64,000 bases of DNA from Hepsetus odoe (GCA_017165825.1 CM029383.1:6828013-6892012), one strand, 5' to 3'; positions 33,028 through 45,178 are shown, counted from the stretch's first letter. A program made the numbers and translations. The notes: generated by a model from the sequence alone, not told the origin.

Positions 33028-33480
33028 ACATTTACAGCATTTAGCAGAAGCTCTAATCCAGAGCGACTTACATCAGTGCTGTGTCTCCACATCAGATCTT
33101 CATTCTAGTGAACAGCTAAAATCAACAACTGCTGATTAAATATTACAACCAAGTAACAAACGTATTAACTTTGTGACTAGAAACAAAAGAAAGTGCAAAT
33201 AGTTCAAAAGAGTAGATTATTCTCTAAGATGACTCCCTAAAACAGGTGAGTCTTCAGCCTATGATTCAGCACCACAAGGGGAGGTTTGTTCCACCACTGA
33301 GGAACCAGGACTGAAAAGATTTGCAATGCAGGTCTTCCTCTTCTCTTCAAAAGTTCAAGGCGAGCAGTGCTTGATGTTCTGAGAGGACGAGAAGACACGT
33401 TGTTTGATAAGTGCAGCCAAGTAAGAGGGTGCACGACTGTTTTCTTTTAAGCAAGAGTTAAAGATTTGAACCTAAAACGA
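33028..33480. repeat. dispersed repeat downstream of copy A
   Basis: It begins CATTTACAGCATTTAGCAGA and AATCCAGAGCGACTTACAT, the reverse form of the SINE tail seen at 21215-21262. A conserved 400-base body follows (CACGTTGTTTGATAAGTGCA). Copies are at 41405-41870 (B) and 49815-50420 (C). C retains about 150 bases more at its end. Class not identified. Confidence 0.6.
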
Positions 33481-34524
33481 GCTCAGTTCAGTATTCACTA
33501 TAGGGTTCAATATATATAATGGGGTTCAGTATTCACTATGGGGTTCAGCTTTTATAATGAGGATCAGTGTTTATAATAGGGTTCAGTATTTATACTGGGG
33601 TTCAGTGTTCACCATGGGGTTCAGTATTCACTGTGGGGTTCAGCATTTATAATGGGGTTTGATATTTATAATGAGGTCCGGTGTTCACCGTGGGGTTCAG
33701 TGTCTATAAAGGGGTTCAGTATTCACTATGGAGTTCAATATTTATAATGCTGTTTAGTATTTATTATGGGGTTTAGTATTTATAATGAGGTTCAGTATTT
33801 ATAATACGGTTCAGTATTTATACTGTGGTTCATTGTTCACCATGGGGTTTAGTATTCACTGTGGGTTCAGCATTTATAATGGGGTTCAGTATTTATACCG
33901 GACTTCGAAACTAGGCTACTATGGAGTTCAGTATTTATAACGAGGTTCAGTATTTACACCGGGGTTCAGTGTTCACTATGGAGTTCAGTGTTTATAACGA
34001 GGTTCAGTATTTACACTGGGGTTCAGTGTTCACCATGGGGTTCAGTATTCACTGTGAGGTTCAGCATTTATAATGGGGTTCAGTATTTATACCGGGGTTC
34101 AGTGTTCATAATGGAGTTCAATATTTATAATGAGGTTCAGTATTTATACCGGGGTTCAGTGTTAACTATGGAGTTCAGTATTTATAACAAGGTTCAGTAT
34201 TTACACCGGGGTTCAGTTTTCACTATGGAGTTCAGTGTTTATAACGAGGTTCAGTATATTTACTGGGGTTCAGTGTTCACCATGGGGTTCAGTATTCACT
34301 GTGGGGTTCAGCATTTATAATGGGGTTCAGTATTTACCCCGGGGTTCAGTGTTCATAATGGAGTTCAATATTTATAATGGGGTTCAGTATTTATACTGGG
34401 GTTCAGTGTTCATAATGGAGTTCAGTATTTATAATGAGGTTCAGTATTTATACGGGGGTTAAGTGTTCACTATGGAGTTCAGTATTTATGATGGGGTTCA
34501 ATTTTCTCTATGGGGTTCAATATC

Positions 34525-34770
34525 GGGCAGCGGTGGCCTAGTGGTTAGGGAGTTGCCCTTTCATTGGATGATTGTAGGTTCAGTTCCCTCACCAGTAGGT
34601 TGCCCTGAGGTACCCTTGAGCAAGGTACTGTCCCCGTCACTGCTCCTAGGTGCTTTCAATAGCTGCACGGTGTTTGCATGGATTAAATGCAGTGGTCCAA
34701 TTTTGTTGTGGTTCACTGTGTGCTGTGCTGTGACCTCACAATGACAAGGGTTGTCACTTTCACTTTTTTC
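34525..34770 (+). mobile_element. tRNA-derived SINE inside minisatellite A
   Basis: It runs from GGGCAGCGGTGGCCTAGTGG to AGGGTTGTCACTTTCACTTT. Copy B has a SINE at the same place with the same private spacer (TTCATTGGA) at 42692, so the insertion predates the A/B duplication. Confidence 0.9.
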
Positions 34771-35004
34771 AATATTCACTATGGGGTTCAGTATTCACTG
34801 TGGGGTTAAGTATCTATAAAGGGATTCAGTGTTCACTATGGGGTTCAGTATTTATAATGCTGTTTAGTATTTATTATGGGCTTCAGCATTCATAATGGGG
34901 TTCAGTATTCACTATGGAGTTCAGTATTTATAATGAGGTTCAGTATTTATACCAGGGTTCAGTGTTCACTATGGAGTTCAGTATTTATACCGGGGTTCAG
35001 TGTC

Positions 35005-35125
35005 ACCAATAGGTTGCCCTGAGGTACCCTTGAGCAAAGTAGCATCCCCATCACTGCTCTCTGGGTGCTTTCAATAGCAGCCCACTGCTGCACAGTGTTT
35101 GCACTGGGTTAAATGCAGAGGTCCA
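35005..35125 (+). mobile_element. SINE fragment in minisatellite A
   Basis: Only the middle of the SINE is left, from CACCAATAGGTTGCCCTGAG to TAAATGCAGAGGTCCA. Copy B has the corresponding, more complete element at 43381-43565. Confidence 0.75.
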
Positions 35126-35384
35126 CTATGGGGTTCAGCATTTATAGTGGGATTGAGTATTCACTGTGGGGTTCAGCATTTATAATGGGGTTGAGTATTC
35201 ACCATGGGGTTCAGCATTTATAATGGGGTTGATTATTCACTATGGGGTTCAGCATTTATAATGGGGTTGAGTATTCCCTATGGGGTTCAGTATTTTTAAT
35301 GGGGTTGAGTATTCACTATGAGTATTTTCACTATTTAGTATTATAATTATAATTATAATTTTTAATGTGAGTATTTGCACTATT

Positions 35385-35578
35385 TATCAGAAAAGTAGTA
35401 AATTATTCCTAATATCTTATTTTATTTACAGTTTATTCCCATGATCAGACAATTTTACTGTTAAAATGTTTTACATGAATTTTATGCTTTCTGTGTTTTT
35501 GTCCTCTTCATTTTGTTTTCATTGAGTTTTTCTCTTTTAAATAAATTATTATTTTACTTTATTGTGCAATTTCACTAT
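35385..35578 (+). repeat. duplicate of the MMP 3' UTR embedded in minisatellite A
   Basis: About 190 bases from CTATTTATCAGAAAAGTAGT to TTATTGTGCAATTTC match the 3' UTR and polyA region of copy A (about 32730-32912). Minisatellite sequence lies on both sides. The same insert is in array B (about 43815-44015) but was not seen in array C. Confidence 0.8.
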
Positions 35579-35705
35579 AGAGGTTGAGTAATGCGCTATG
35601 GTGTTCTAGTATTTATAATGGGGTTGAGTATTCATCATGGGGTTAAGTATTCACCACGTGGTTCAGTATATATAATGGGGTTGAGTATTCGCCATGGGGT
35701 TCATC

Positions 35706-35706
35706 G

Positions 35707-35762
<56 letters not shown>

Positions 35763-35800
35763 TATATATATATATATACTCTTTATATATATATATATAT
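35706..35800. repeat. (TA)n microsatellite within minisatellite A
   Basis: Two TA runs are separated by CTCTTTATA. They are absent from arrays B and C. Confidence 0.9.
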
Positions 35801-36382
35801 AGGGGTTGAGTATTTACTATGGGGTTGAGTATTCCCTATGGGGTTCAGCATTTATAATGGGGTTGAATATTCACCATGGGGTTCAGCATTGATAATGGGG
35901 TTGAGTGTTTATAATGGGGTTGAATATTCACTATGGGGTTCAGCATTGATAATGGGGTTGAGTATTCACTATGGGGTTCAGCATTAATAGGGTTGAAGTA
36001 TTCACTATGGGGTTCAGCATTTATAATGGGGTTCAGTATTCACTGTAAGAGGTTGAGTATTCCCTATGGGATTCCTTGCTATAATAGGTCTCAATTTTTA
36101 AAGTCTCCTGCATGCCCAACATCGAAATAGTAAGAGTGAATCAGTACGGAAGAGATTTTTTCAGAAGCAACAATAACGCTTTCATGAATCTGTTTAAAGT
36201 TCTTAGTGAGATAATGTGGCCCTGCTGCAGATAAACCTCTTCGGTTCCTGCTGTGCCTTTGCCGGTCTTTTACTTGGTAGTGAAGCAGCCCCTGTTGACA
36301 GAGCAGTAGAAAGGCAAGTTAGAAAATAGTGCAAGAAACAAGAAGCAGCAGGTGAAGAGCTCACAGCAGGCTGCATCTAAAA

Positions 36383-36565
36383 GGGTGTTTCCTGCAGGTT
36401 CAATGTTCCTGTTATGATCATCCATTTCTTCCTGTCTTCTGCATCTTTCTCCTTCACCAACTGCCCGCATGTCCTCTCTCACCACATCCAAAAACCTCTC
36501 CTTGGTCCTTCCTCTTCTCCTCTTTCTTGTATCCATCTTCAACACTCTCCTCTCATATCACAGAT
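36383..36565 (-). mobile_element. LINE 3' fragment at the end of copy A
   Basis: The minus strand encodes the basic C-terminal tail (MLKMDTRKRRRGRTKERFLD, VVREDMRAVG, EEMDDHNRN) of the LINE family at 20285-21312. Counterparts are at 44590-44785, 52395-52575 and 54275-54466. Confidence 0.8.
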
Positions 36566-36834
36566 ATTTACAGATATGTGATGGCTTCCACAGCACATGT
36601 GGTTTTGAGACCAGGTCCCAGGATCGGAAGATTGTGGGTTTGAATCCTTGATTTGTTTTAAACATTTTCTTGGAAAACTCGGAAAGCTGTTTTTTGTTCA
36701 TTTTTTGAAAAAATCCAAGGATGGGTCCAAACTTCTGTGTAAGAAAAAAGTTTCTTTTTTTTTTACTCACTAATTGTCAAGAGTTTAGTTACATCATGAT
36801 TTTTGGGACTTGTTCTGTAACCTTTTAACCTTTT

Positions 36835-37000
36835 GGTGTCAGGGTAGTTATTTCTTTGTGGGGGTCTGCTGGAATTCAACCCAAACCTCAGGCTCATCAT
36901 ATGAGACATGGCGACCAACGCATGGTTCAAATGTGCAAGAGGAAAGAACACGGTCAGCGCCGCCATCGAGGAAGCTCATAGGGTCACATGATGCCGCAGA
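36835..37000 (+). pseudogene. orphan last exon of the upstream MMP gene, copy B
   Basis: It matches exon 10 of the gene ending at 26081 (GGAATTCAACCCAAACCTCA, then CATGGTTCAAATGTGCAAGA). No other exon of that gene lies upstream. Small indels break it. It is a passenger of the tandem duplication. Its polyA signal has become AATAAG (about 37858). Confidence 0.85.
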
Positions 37001-37142
37001 TAGTGCGAACTACCAATCCCTGGACATTTTTTCTAATTTGTCTGGATGCTTCTTAAGCCTCCAACCATGTGGTGTCTGAAACAGCCGGCAGAGAGAAGAC
37101 TGTCTGATATCTATACTTTCAGCATGGCGTTGGAGGATGAAC

Positions 37143-37577
37143 ATGAAAGTGAAAAGTGAAAGTGACAACCCTTGTTATTGCGAGGTCACGGCACAGCACA
37201 CAGTGAACCACAACGAAATTGGACCTGCATTCCCAACCCATACACACCGTGCAGCAGTGGGCTGGTGGCGCCGAGGAGCAGTGATGGGGGCGGTACCTTG
37301 CTCAAGATACCACCTCAGACAGCCACAAGGTCAGGAATCGAACCATGCGGGGCCAACTCCCTAACCACTAGGCCACCGCTGCCCGACCTCTGCATTTAAC
37401 CCATGCACACTCAAACCCGTGCAGCAGTGGGCAGCTATTGAAAGCGCCCGGGGAGCAGTGATGGGGACGGTACCTTGCTCAAGGGTACCTCAGGGCAACC
37501 TATTGGGAAGGGGTTTGAACCCGATCCTCCGATCTTGCGGCTAACGCCCTAACCGCTAGGCCACCGCTGCCCCGAAC
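37143..37577 (-). mobile_element. head-to-tail pair of minus-strand SINEs in copy B
   Basis: Two minus-strand SINEs follow one another (about 37143-37386 and 37387-37573), inserted at GAACATG. GAACATG recurs right after them (37575-37581), a short target duplication. Copies A (26230) and C (45320) have the uninterrupted site. Confidence 0.85.
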
Positions 37578-38397
37578 ATGGAAGGATCTTTAAGATATTT
37601 TTCCTAATATTTCTTCTCAAAGTTTCAATATCAGCCCAGTTGAGTGACTTAAGCCGCCCAGTGACACCAACGTAACCCACAATATCTAAACTGCTTCTGA
37701 TTAAATAAAGAAACACTACATCATCCTAAAGGCAGAAGATGGAGGAAGCTGATTAGAGGCAGCAGGATTTTCCATGTCAAGGAAAGCCCATTTTATAAAC
37801 AAATACATTCCATTTGAACAAATCTTCTATTTTGGTGGATATGTGTTTATTAAGCCTAAATAAGCATGTATTTACTTGGTATTTTCTATCTGGTCTTAAT
37901 TGGTTCAAAAAAGTGGAATTGGGAAATGACATTAAGGGGATTTTTTGTTCATGTGTTATCTGGTAGGGGTTAATGGTAAGTACTTTTGTTGAGGTTTCTT
38001 TTGCAATTTTATAAGTGTGTTAAAACCTCATGTATGGTGGATTTCCTTTAAATGGCATGAAATAAAAAATAAATGAATGATTTGTTCAATCCCAGCCTAT
38101 TTAGGGTTGGTAGCTTTAGTAAAACATATCTATCTCAAGTGCTGTATGCTCACAAAAATGACATCTACGTTCAGAATTCAGAGAAAATAACAATCAGGAA
38201 AACGTTTTTTAATAAATGATATTCGTGGCAAAGTTTAACTGTCACCTCAGCACCGGGAAATTTACACTAAGCGGTCATCTGGGATTTCCTTGTGTCTTTC
38301 ATCACCGAGTGACATGACAGAGGTGCTCAACTTGTCTGGCTTGAAGTGTAAAGCAGCAGTAAACCCAAACAAGCATCAGTTTCTTGGATGAAGCAGC

Positions 38398-41063
38398 ATG
38401 AGGGTTTTCTACAAGCTCTGCGTTCTTATTGGCCTGGTGATCAGGACTCACTCAGGTCCAGTACCCCCCACTATTGGCAAGCATGAAGAAGACCTGGCGA
38501 AGGTAAGAACTGCAATCCCTGCATCTTAAAGACTCACTGCGTTTGATTCGGTCGCATGTCTAACTTCACATCATGTCAACTTCACCAGAATTACCTGAAG
38601 ACGCTGTACGACATGAAAGAGGAGAGAGCAAACAATCTTTTGGCATGAGTCAGTGAGATGAAGTGGCTGGCAGTGCAGGAGTTCTTCGGGTTGAAGGTGA
38701 CAGGAACTCTGGACTGAGACGCTGGAGGTGATAGAAGCACCGCTGTGGGGTTCAGATGTGGCTGCTTATTCTGCAGCACCTTCTGAATCAAACAAACCAG
38801 CTGACCTACAGGTATTTAAGCAGGATCTAGTCTTTGGGCTTTGGTTCTCCTCATCTTTTAGATTAACATCTGTCCATTGCATGTTAATAGAATCGTCTAT
38901 GGTCAATAAATTTAACTTCATAATCTTTTTTATTCCCAAAGGATTAAGAACTACACTCCTGACATGTCTCAGGCTGAGGTAGACAACTCGATTGAGAGAG
39001 CTTTGAAAGTCTGGGCTGATGTCACTCCCCTCAGTTTCACTCGTATTTACGAAGGCGAGGCCGACATCATGATCTCCTTCACTGTTGGAGGTCAGTGTCT
39101 CCCCTTACTGAGTCTGCTATCAGTGTGGAAACCCCTGTACTGGCAGGAGTAGTTTTCCAGCATCTGTAGATCTAGAAGAAATGTGTTCAATTTACATGCA
39201 ATGATTTATCAAGCCAGCGGTGAAATCCTTAATCCAGTTTCTGCATAAACTGAACTTAGTTTCTTAATCTCCATTTAAATCTTTATATCTACATATTTTC
39301 GTAGCTTTAGGAGATCTTCTTGCTCCTTGCTTTTACCTAAAGTGGCACTTCTTAAATGTGTTGCACACCTCATTCATATTTTATGTCTTAATATTAGCAG
39401 TCATTTCCCAATTTCAGTATGTTTTCTAGGTTTATAGGCCCTTTGCAGTGTTGAATTTCCATCTTTCTTAATAATCATTCTAACTATCTAAAGAGTGCCT
39501 CACCTTGTTGGTCCCAAAATGACTTGAAGCAGGTTTTTAAGTGAGACTGGTAGGTTGTTTGACCAAAGAAAATCTCACATTCAAAGTTCTAGGAACTAAA
39601 GGTTCCTAGAACTAAACCTCAGTTTCTCATAAATATGCCAACTATATATGTCTTTTCTCTTTCCAGATCATGGTGATGGCTCACATTTGATGGTCCAAAT
39701 GGTTTCTTAACTCACCGCTTTTTTCCCCGGTCTAGCCTTGGTGGGAGACACCATTTTGATGATGCTGAGACCTTTACCTTCCACGTCTCACGGTGAGAAT
39801 TGCTCAAACATTCTAACACAACACACAGTACAGCACCTCGTAAACTGTATTCTAACGTCTGTTGGTGCCCTACAGGATACAACTTGTTCCTGGTGGCGGC
39901 CCATGAGTTCGGACATGCCTTGGGCCTTGGACACTCCAAGGATCGTGGTGCTTTAATGTATCCGATGTACAGCTTCAGAGACATTAAGACCTTCGTCCTG
40001 CCCCAAGATGACGTCAAGGGAATTCAGTCTATCTATGGTGAGCTTCGAGAACAACATAATCCTTTGACAATTTGAACTGACTTTGATCAATGTAACCTGT
40101 AGATACCTTTCCTGTCCAGTAATGATCGCGAGAGAAAAGAATTGAACTCAAAGGTGGTGATCCTAACCCTGTAGACTACACCTCCAGCCACCCGAGCAGC
40201 TGTTGACCCTAAACTGGTCTGGATGCTGTTGCAATGTGGTCTCTTGTAAAACAAGTACACACAACTTCATTACCTTCCCTTCTCTTATAAATGCCTGAAG
40301 ATCTGATGATGGGGTTTTCAACCTCTTCTGTTACTCAGCCTTTAGTTACAACACTGAGCAGCATCTGATCAGAGCTTCTGTACAGACTCGGATAACATTG
40401 ATGCCGCTTACGAGAGCCCGTTTGATGAGCTGGTGTATATCTTTAAAGGTAAGGACGTTAATCTGAGAAAATTGCTTCCATGATGATGGACACCTCCATA
40501 GTAAAAGTCTAAATAATCAGGAACTTCACTCTCAGGTCGAAAGGTCTGGGCTTTCCATGGCTATGATCTTGCGAAGGGCTATCCCAAGAGCCTCAGCAGC
40601 TTTAGCCTGCCTACTAAAGTGAAAGTCAGCGCTGCCTCGTAAGAAACTGGAAAGCGTATTCTTCAGCAATAGCAGAAAATACTACAGGTAGGCAACACTT
40701 GACAACGATGACATCATTAGAAGATCCTTCTTAAAGAGCCATCACTGACTAATGAAATCATTTACAACTTCGATGAAGGGTTTTGAGAAGATGGACAAGG
40801 GTCATCCTAAAATGATTGCATAAGAGCTTTCAAGAATGACTGGAAGTTTACTGCAGCGTTCCAGTACAAAGGTCAGTAAGAAACTCTTGAATAATCTGTG
40901 AATTAATGAATCAGTTGTTTTAGAACTCGTAAACTACGCGTAACTTATTGTGTCTTTCTTTTTCAGGCTTCTTCCTCTTCAGTGAACCACAGTTGTTTGA
41001 AATGCGGCTATGGAGGAAGATTTTCATGCAGCTTGACGACTTAACTATTTCTTGCCGTGCTAA
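38398..41063 (+). pseudogene. collagenase-type (MMP13-like) matrix metalloproteinase, copy B, disrupted
   Basis: Exon 1 (38398-38502, 105 bases) gives an intact signal peptide and a conventional propeptide start (TIGKHEEDLAK then NYLKTLYDMKEE). Exon 3 (38942-39090) is intact at 149 bases. Exon 5 (39876-40037) is intact and encodes VAAHEFGHALGLGHSKDRG with ALMYP, the complete zinc site and Met-turn. Exon 2 (38589-38811) has several deletions, hits TGA after about 19 codons and has lost the cysteine switch frame. Exons 4, 6, 8 and 10 also carry indels. The TATA box is degraded to GTGTAAAG (38348 region). It is the only copy with an intact active-site exon. Confidence 0.8.
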
Positions 41064-41404
41064 ACCATGAGGTCTACATGCTGCGCGAGCAGTAGCATGG
41101 TTGAATTATCAGAAAAGTAGTAAATTATTCTAATATCTTATTTTATTTACAGTTTATTCCCATGATCAGACAATTTTACTGTTTAAAATGTTTCATGAAT
41201 TTTATGCTTTCTGTATTTTTGTCCTCTTCATTTGTTTCTTCATTGAGGTTTTCTCTTTTAAATAAAAATTATGAATTTACTCTATTGTGCAATTTTCTTG
41301 CTTTTCTTATTGGCGTTGTTTATTTTGGGTTATTTACTTTGTAGCCAAAAATGAACATGGAAAACACAGTTAAACTAGACGGAAAAAACATATGCTTCAA
41401 TGTA

Positions 41405-41870
41405 TTAATGCATTTACAGTATTTAGCATAAGCTCTAATCCAGAGCGACTTACATCAATGCTGTGTCTCATCAGATCTTCATTCTAAGTGAACAGCTAAA
41501 AATCAAAAGCAACTGCTGATTGACTATTGCAACCAAGTAACAAACGTATTGACCCTGTGGCTAGAAGCAGAAAGTGCAAATAGTTTAAAAAGAGTAGATT
41601 ATTCTCTAAGATGACTCCTAAGACAGAATTAAGTCTTCAGTATGATTCCAGCACAAAGGGAGGTTTGTTCTACTGAACCAGGACTGAAAAGATTTCTGCA
41701 TATCTTCCTCTTCTCTTCAAGAATTGGAGGTTCAAGAGGCGAGCAGCGCGATGTTCTGAGAAGGGCGAGAAGGCCACGTTGTTTGATAAGTGCAGCCAAG
41801 TAGGGTGCCACGACTGTTTTTAGCCTTTTAAGCAAGAGTTAAAGATTTAAACCTAAAACGAGCTCAGTTC
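41405..41870. repeat. dispersed repeat downstream of copy B
   Basis: It matches 33028-33480 with many short indels and begins with CATTTACAGTATTTAGCATA. Confidence 0.6.
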
Positions 41871-42691
41871 AGTATTCACTATAGGGTTCACTATGTATAA
41901 TGGGGTTCACTATTCACTATGGGTTCAGCTTTGCCGTGAGGATCAGTGTTTATAATAGGGTTCAGTAGCATACTGAGGTTCAGTGGTACCCTTGGGGTTC
42001 AGTATTCACTGTAGAGTTCAGCATTTATAATGGGGTTTGGTATTTATAATGAGGTCCGGTGTTCACCGTGGGGTTCAGTGTCTATAAAGGGGTTCAGTAT
42101 TTATAGTGGGGTTCAGTGTACACCATGGGGTTCAGTATTCACTATGGGGTTCAGCATTTATAATTAGGTTCAGTATTCACTATGGGGTTCAATATTTATA
42201 ATGCTGTTTAGTATTTATTATAGGTTTAGTATTTATAATGATGTTCAGTATTTATAATATGGTTCAGTATTTATACTGTGGTTCATTGCTCACCATGGGG
42301 TTCAGTATTCACTGTGGGGTTCAGCATTTATAATGGGGTTCAGTATTTATACCGGGCTTCAGTGTTCACTATGGAGTTCAGTATTTATAACGAGGTTCAG
42401 TATTTATGTGGGGGTTCAGTGTTCACTATGGAGTTCAGTGTTTATAACGAGTTCGAAGTATTTACACCGGGGTTCAGTGTTCACCATGGGGTTCAGTGTT
42501 CACTGTGGGGTTCAGCATTTATAATGGGGTTCAGTTTTTATAATGAGGTTCAAGTATTTATACGGGGTTCAGTGTTCACTATGGGGTTTATATTTATAAT
42601 GAGGTTCAGTATTTATACCGGGGTTCAGTGTTCACCATGGAGTTCAGTATTTATGATGGGGTTCAATATTCACTATGGGGTTCAATATGAG

Positions 42692-42945
42692 GCAGCGGTG
42701 GCCTAGTGGTTAGGGAGTTGCCCCTTCATTGGAAGATTGTAGGTTCAGTTCCCTCACCAGTAGGTTGCCCTGAGGTACCCTTGAGCAAAGTACTGTCCCC
42801 ATCACTGCTCCCTGGGTGCTTTCAATAACAGCCCACTGCTGCCACGTGTGTGCATGGGTTAAATGCAGTAGTCCAATTTTGTTGTGGTTCACTGTGGCTG
42901 TGCTGTGACCTCACAATGACAAGGGTTGTCACTTTCACTTTCAAT
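42692..42945 (+). mobile_element. tRNA-derived SINE inside minisatellite B
   Basis: It runs from GGCAGCGGTGGCCTAGTGGT to GTTGTCACTTTCACTTTC. It is the positional counterpart of the SINE at 34525. Confidence 0.9.
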
Positions 42946-43380
42946 ATTCACTATGGGTTCAGCATTCACTGTGGGGTTGAGTTTCTATAAGGGATTCGAG
43001 TGTTCACTATGGGGTTCAATCCCATACCGGGGTTCAGTGTTCACTATGGAGTTCAATATTTACTGTGGGATTTAGCATTTATAATGAGGTTCGGTATTAA
43101 TAATGGGGTTCAATATTTATAAGGGGTTTCATTATTTATTAAGGGGTTTCAGTATTCACTATGGGGTTCAATATTTATAATGCTGTTTAGTACTTATTAT
43201 GGGGTTCAGTATTTATAATGAGGTTCAGTATTTATAATAGGGTTCAGTATTTATAAAGGGATTCAGTGTTCACTATGGGGTTTATATTTATAATGAGGTT
43301 CAGTATTTATACCGGGATTAGTGTTCTATGAGTTCAGTATTTATGATGGGGTTCAATATTCACTATGGGGTTCAATATGG

Positions 43381-43565
43381 GGCAGCGGTGGTCTAGTGGT
43401 TAGGGAGTTGCCCCTGCATCGAAGATTGTGGGTTCTATTCCCTCACCAATTTGTTGCCCTGAGGTACCCTTGAGCAAAGTACCGTCCCCATCACTTGCCC
43501 CTGGGCACTTTCAATAGCAGCCCACTGCTGCACAGTGGTTGCATGGGTTAAATGCAGAGAGGTCA
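43381..43565 (+). mobile_element. second SINE inside minisatellite B
   Basis: It runs from GGCAGCGGTGGTCTAGTGGT to GGGTTAAATGCAGAGAGGTC and is truncated at its 3' end at the same point as the fragment at 35005-35125. Confidence 0.85.
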
Positions 43566-43814
43566 CTATGGGTTCAGCATTTATAGTGGGATTGAGTATT
43601 CACCATGGGGTTGAGTATTCCCTATGGGTTCAGTATTTATAATGGGGTTGATTATTCACTATGAGGTTCAGCATTTATAATGGGGTTGAGTATTCATTAT
43701 GGGGTTGAGTATTCCCTATGGGGTTCAGTATTTATAATGGGGTTGCGTATTCACTATGAGTATTTTCACTATTTAGTATTATAATTATAATTATAATTTT
43801 TAGTATTGAGTATT

Positions 43815-44015
43815 TTCACTATTTATCAGAAGAAGTAGTAAATTATTCTAATGTATTATTTTATTTACAGTTTATTCCCATGATCAGACAATTTTACTGT
43901 TTTAAAATGTTTCATGAACTTTAACTCTGTATTTTTTGTCCTCTTCATTTGTTTTCATTGAGTTTTTCTCTTTTAAATAAAAATTGTGATTTTACTCTAT
44001 TGTGCAATTTCACTA
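43815..44015 (+). repeat. duplicate of the MMP 3' UTR embedded in minisatellite B
   Basis: It matches 41105-41300 (the 3' UTR of copy B), including TTTAAATAAAAATTGTGATT, with minisatellite on both sides. It is equivalent to 35385-35578. Confidence 0.8.
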
Positions 44016-44589
44016 TGGGGTTGAATATTAGGTATGGGGTTCAGTATTTATAATGGGGTTAGTATTCATCATGTGGTTTCAGTATTTATATTAAGTTTAG
44101 TATTCACTGTAGGGTTCATCATATATATTGGGGTTGAGTATTCACTATGGGGTTGAGTATTCACTATGGGGTTAAGCATTTATAATGGGGTTGAGTGTTC
44201 ACTATGGGGTTCAGCATTTATAATGGGGTTCAGTATTCACTATGGGGTTGAGTATTCCCTATGGGGTTCAGCATTTATAATGAGGTTCAGTTTTAAAGTC
44301 TCTGCATGTAACATCAAATAGTAGAACTGAATCAGTGCGGAAGAGATTTTCAGAAGCAACAATAACGCGTTCATGAATCTGTTTAAAGTTCTTAGTGAGA
44401 TAATGTGGCCTTGCTGTGGCACTGCTGCAGATAAACCTCTTCGGTTCCTGCTGTGCCTTTGCCGGTCTTTTACTCGGTAGTGAAGCAGCCCTGTTGACAG
44501 AGCAGTAGAAAAGCAAGTTAGAAAATAGTGCGAGAAACAAGAAGCAGCAGGTGCAGAGCTCACAGCAGGCTGCATCTAAAAGGGTGTTT

Positions 44590-44785
44590 CCTGCAGGTTC
44601 AATGTTCCTGTTATGATCATCCATTTCTTCCTGTCTTCTGCATCTTTCTCCTTCACACCAACTGCCCGCATGTGCTCTCTCACCACATCCAAAAACTCCT
44701 CATGGTCTTCCTCTTCTCCTCTTTCACCCAACGCTCCATCTTCAACACCCTCCTCATATCACAGAAATATTTACAGATGTGATGG
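44590..44785 (-). mobile_element. LINE 3' fragment at the end of copy B
   Basis: Same fragment as at 36383-36565. It is followed by the truncated SINE and the B/C duplication junction at about 44850. Confidence 0.75.
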
Positions 44786-45021
44786 CTTCCACAGCACATG
44801 TGGTTTGAGACCAAGTCCCAGGATTAGGAAGATTGTGGTTTGAATCATGATTTGTTTTAAACATTTTCTTGGAAAACTCGGAAAGCCGTTTTTGTTCATT
44901 TTGAAAAATCAGGATGGGTCCAAACTTCTGTGTAAGAAAAAATTTCTTTTTTTTTACTCACTGGTATCAAGTTTGGTATGATTTTTGGGACTTGTTCTGT
45001 AACATACAACAGCACAGGTGT

Positions 45022-45178
45022 CCAGGAATGGTTTATTTCTTTGTGGGAATCTGCAGCTGGAATTCAACCCAAACCTCAGGCTCATCATGAAGACAACGGC
45101 GGCTAACGCATGGTTCAAATGTGCAAGAGGAAAGAACACGGTCAGCGCCGCCATCCGAAGCTCATACGGTCATGATGC
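45022..45178 (+). pseudogene. orphan last exon of the upstream MMP gene, copy C
   Basis: It matches 25927-26081 (CAGCTGGAATTCAACCCAAA, CAAGAGGAAAGAACACGG). A deletion near the 3' end (CATCCGAAGC) breaks the frame. The polyA signal AATAAA is kept at about 45597. Confidence 0.85.

Larger units (their letters stand above)
33485..36080. repeat. 19-bp minisatellite array A
   Basis: Two alternating 19-base units, TTCAGTATTTATAATGGGG and TTCAGTATTCACTATGGGG, plus variants (GAG for CAG, CATT for TATT, ACCGG for AATGG), repeat for about 2.6 kb. A SINE, a SINE fragment, a 3' UTR duplicate and a TA run interrupt the array. Because three units equal 57 bases, stop-free frames arise that give 19-residue repeats such as GVQYLYWGSVFTMEFSIYN. 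These are by-products, not genes. Confidence 0.9.
41872..44290. repeat. 19-bp minisatellite array B
   Basis: The same two unit types as array A are present, with the same order of inserts: a SINE at 42692, a SINE at 43381 and a 3' UTR duplicate at about 43815. The open frame at 42278-42706 is a repeat by-product. Confidence 0.9.

Noticed and set aside
33988..34744. Long open frames with repeats like GVQYLYWGSVFTMEFSIYN
   Set aside because: They are produced by the 19-bp minisatellite rotating through frames. Overlapping frames look alike and there are no gene signals.
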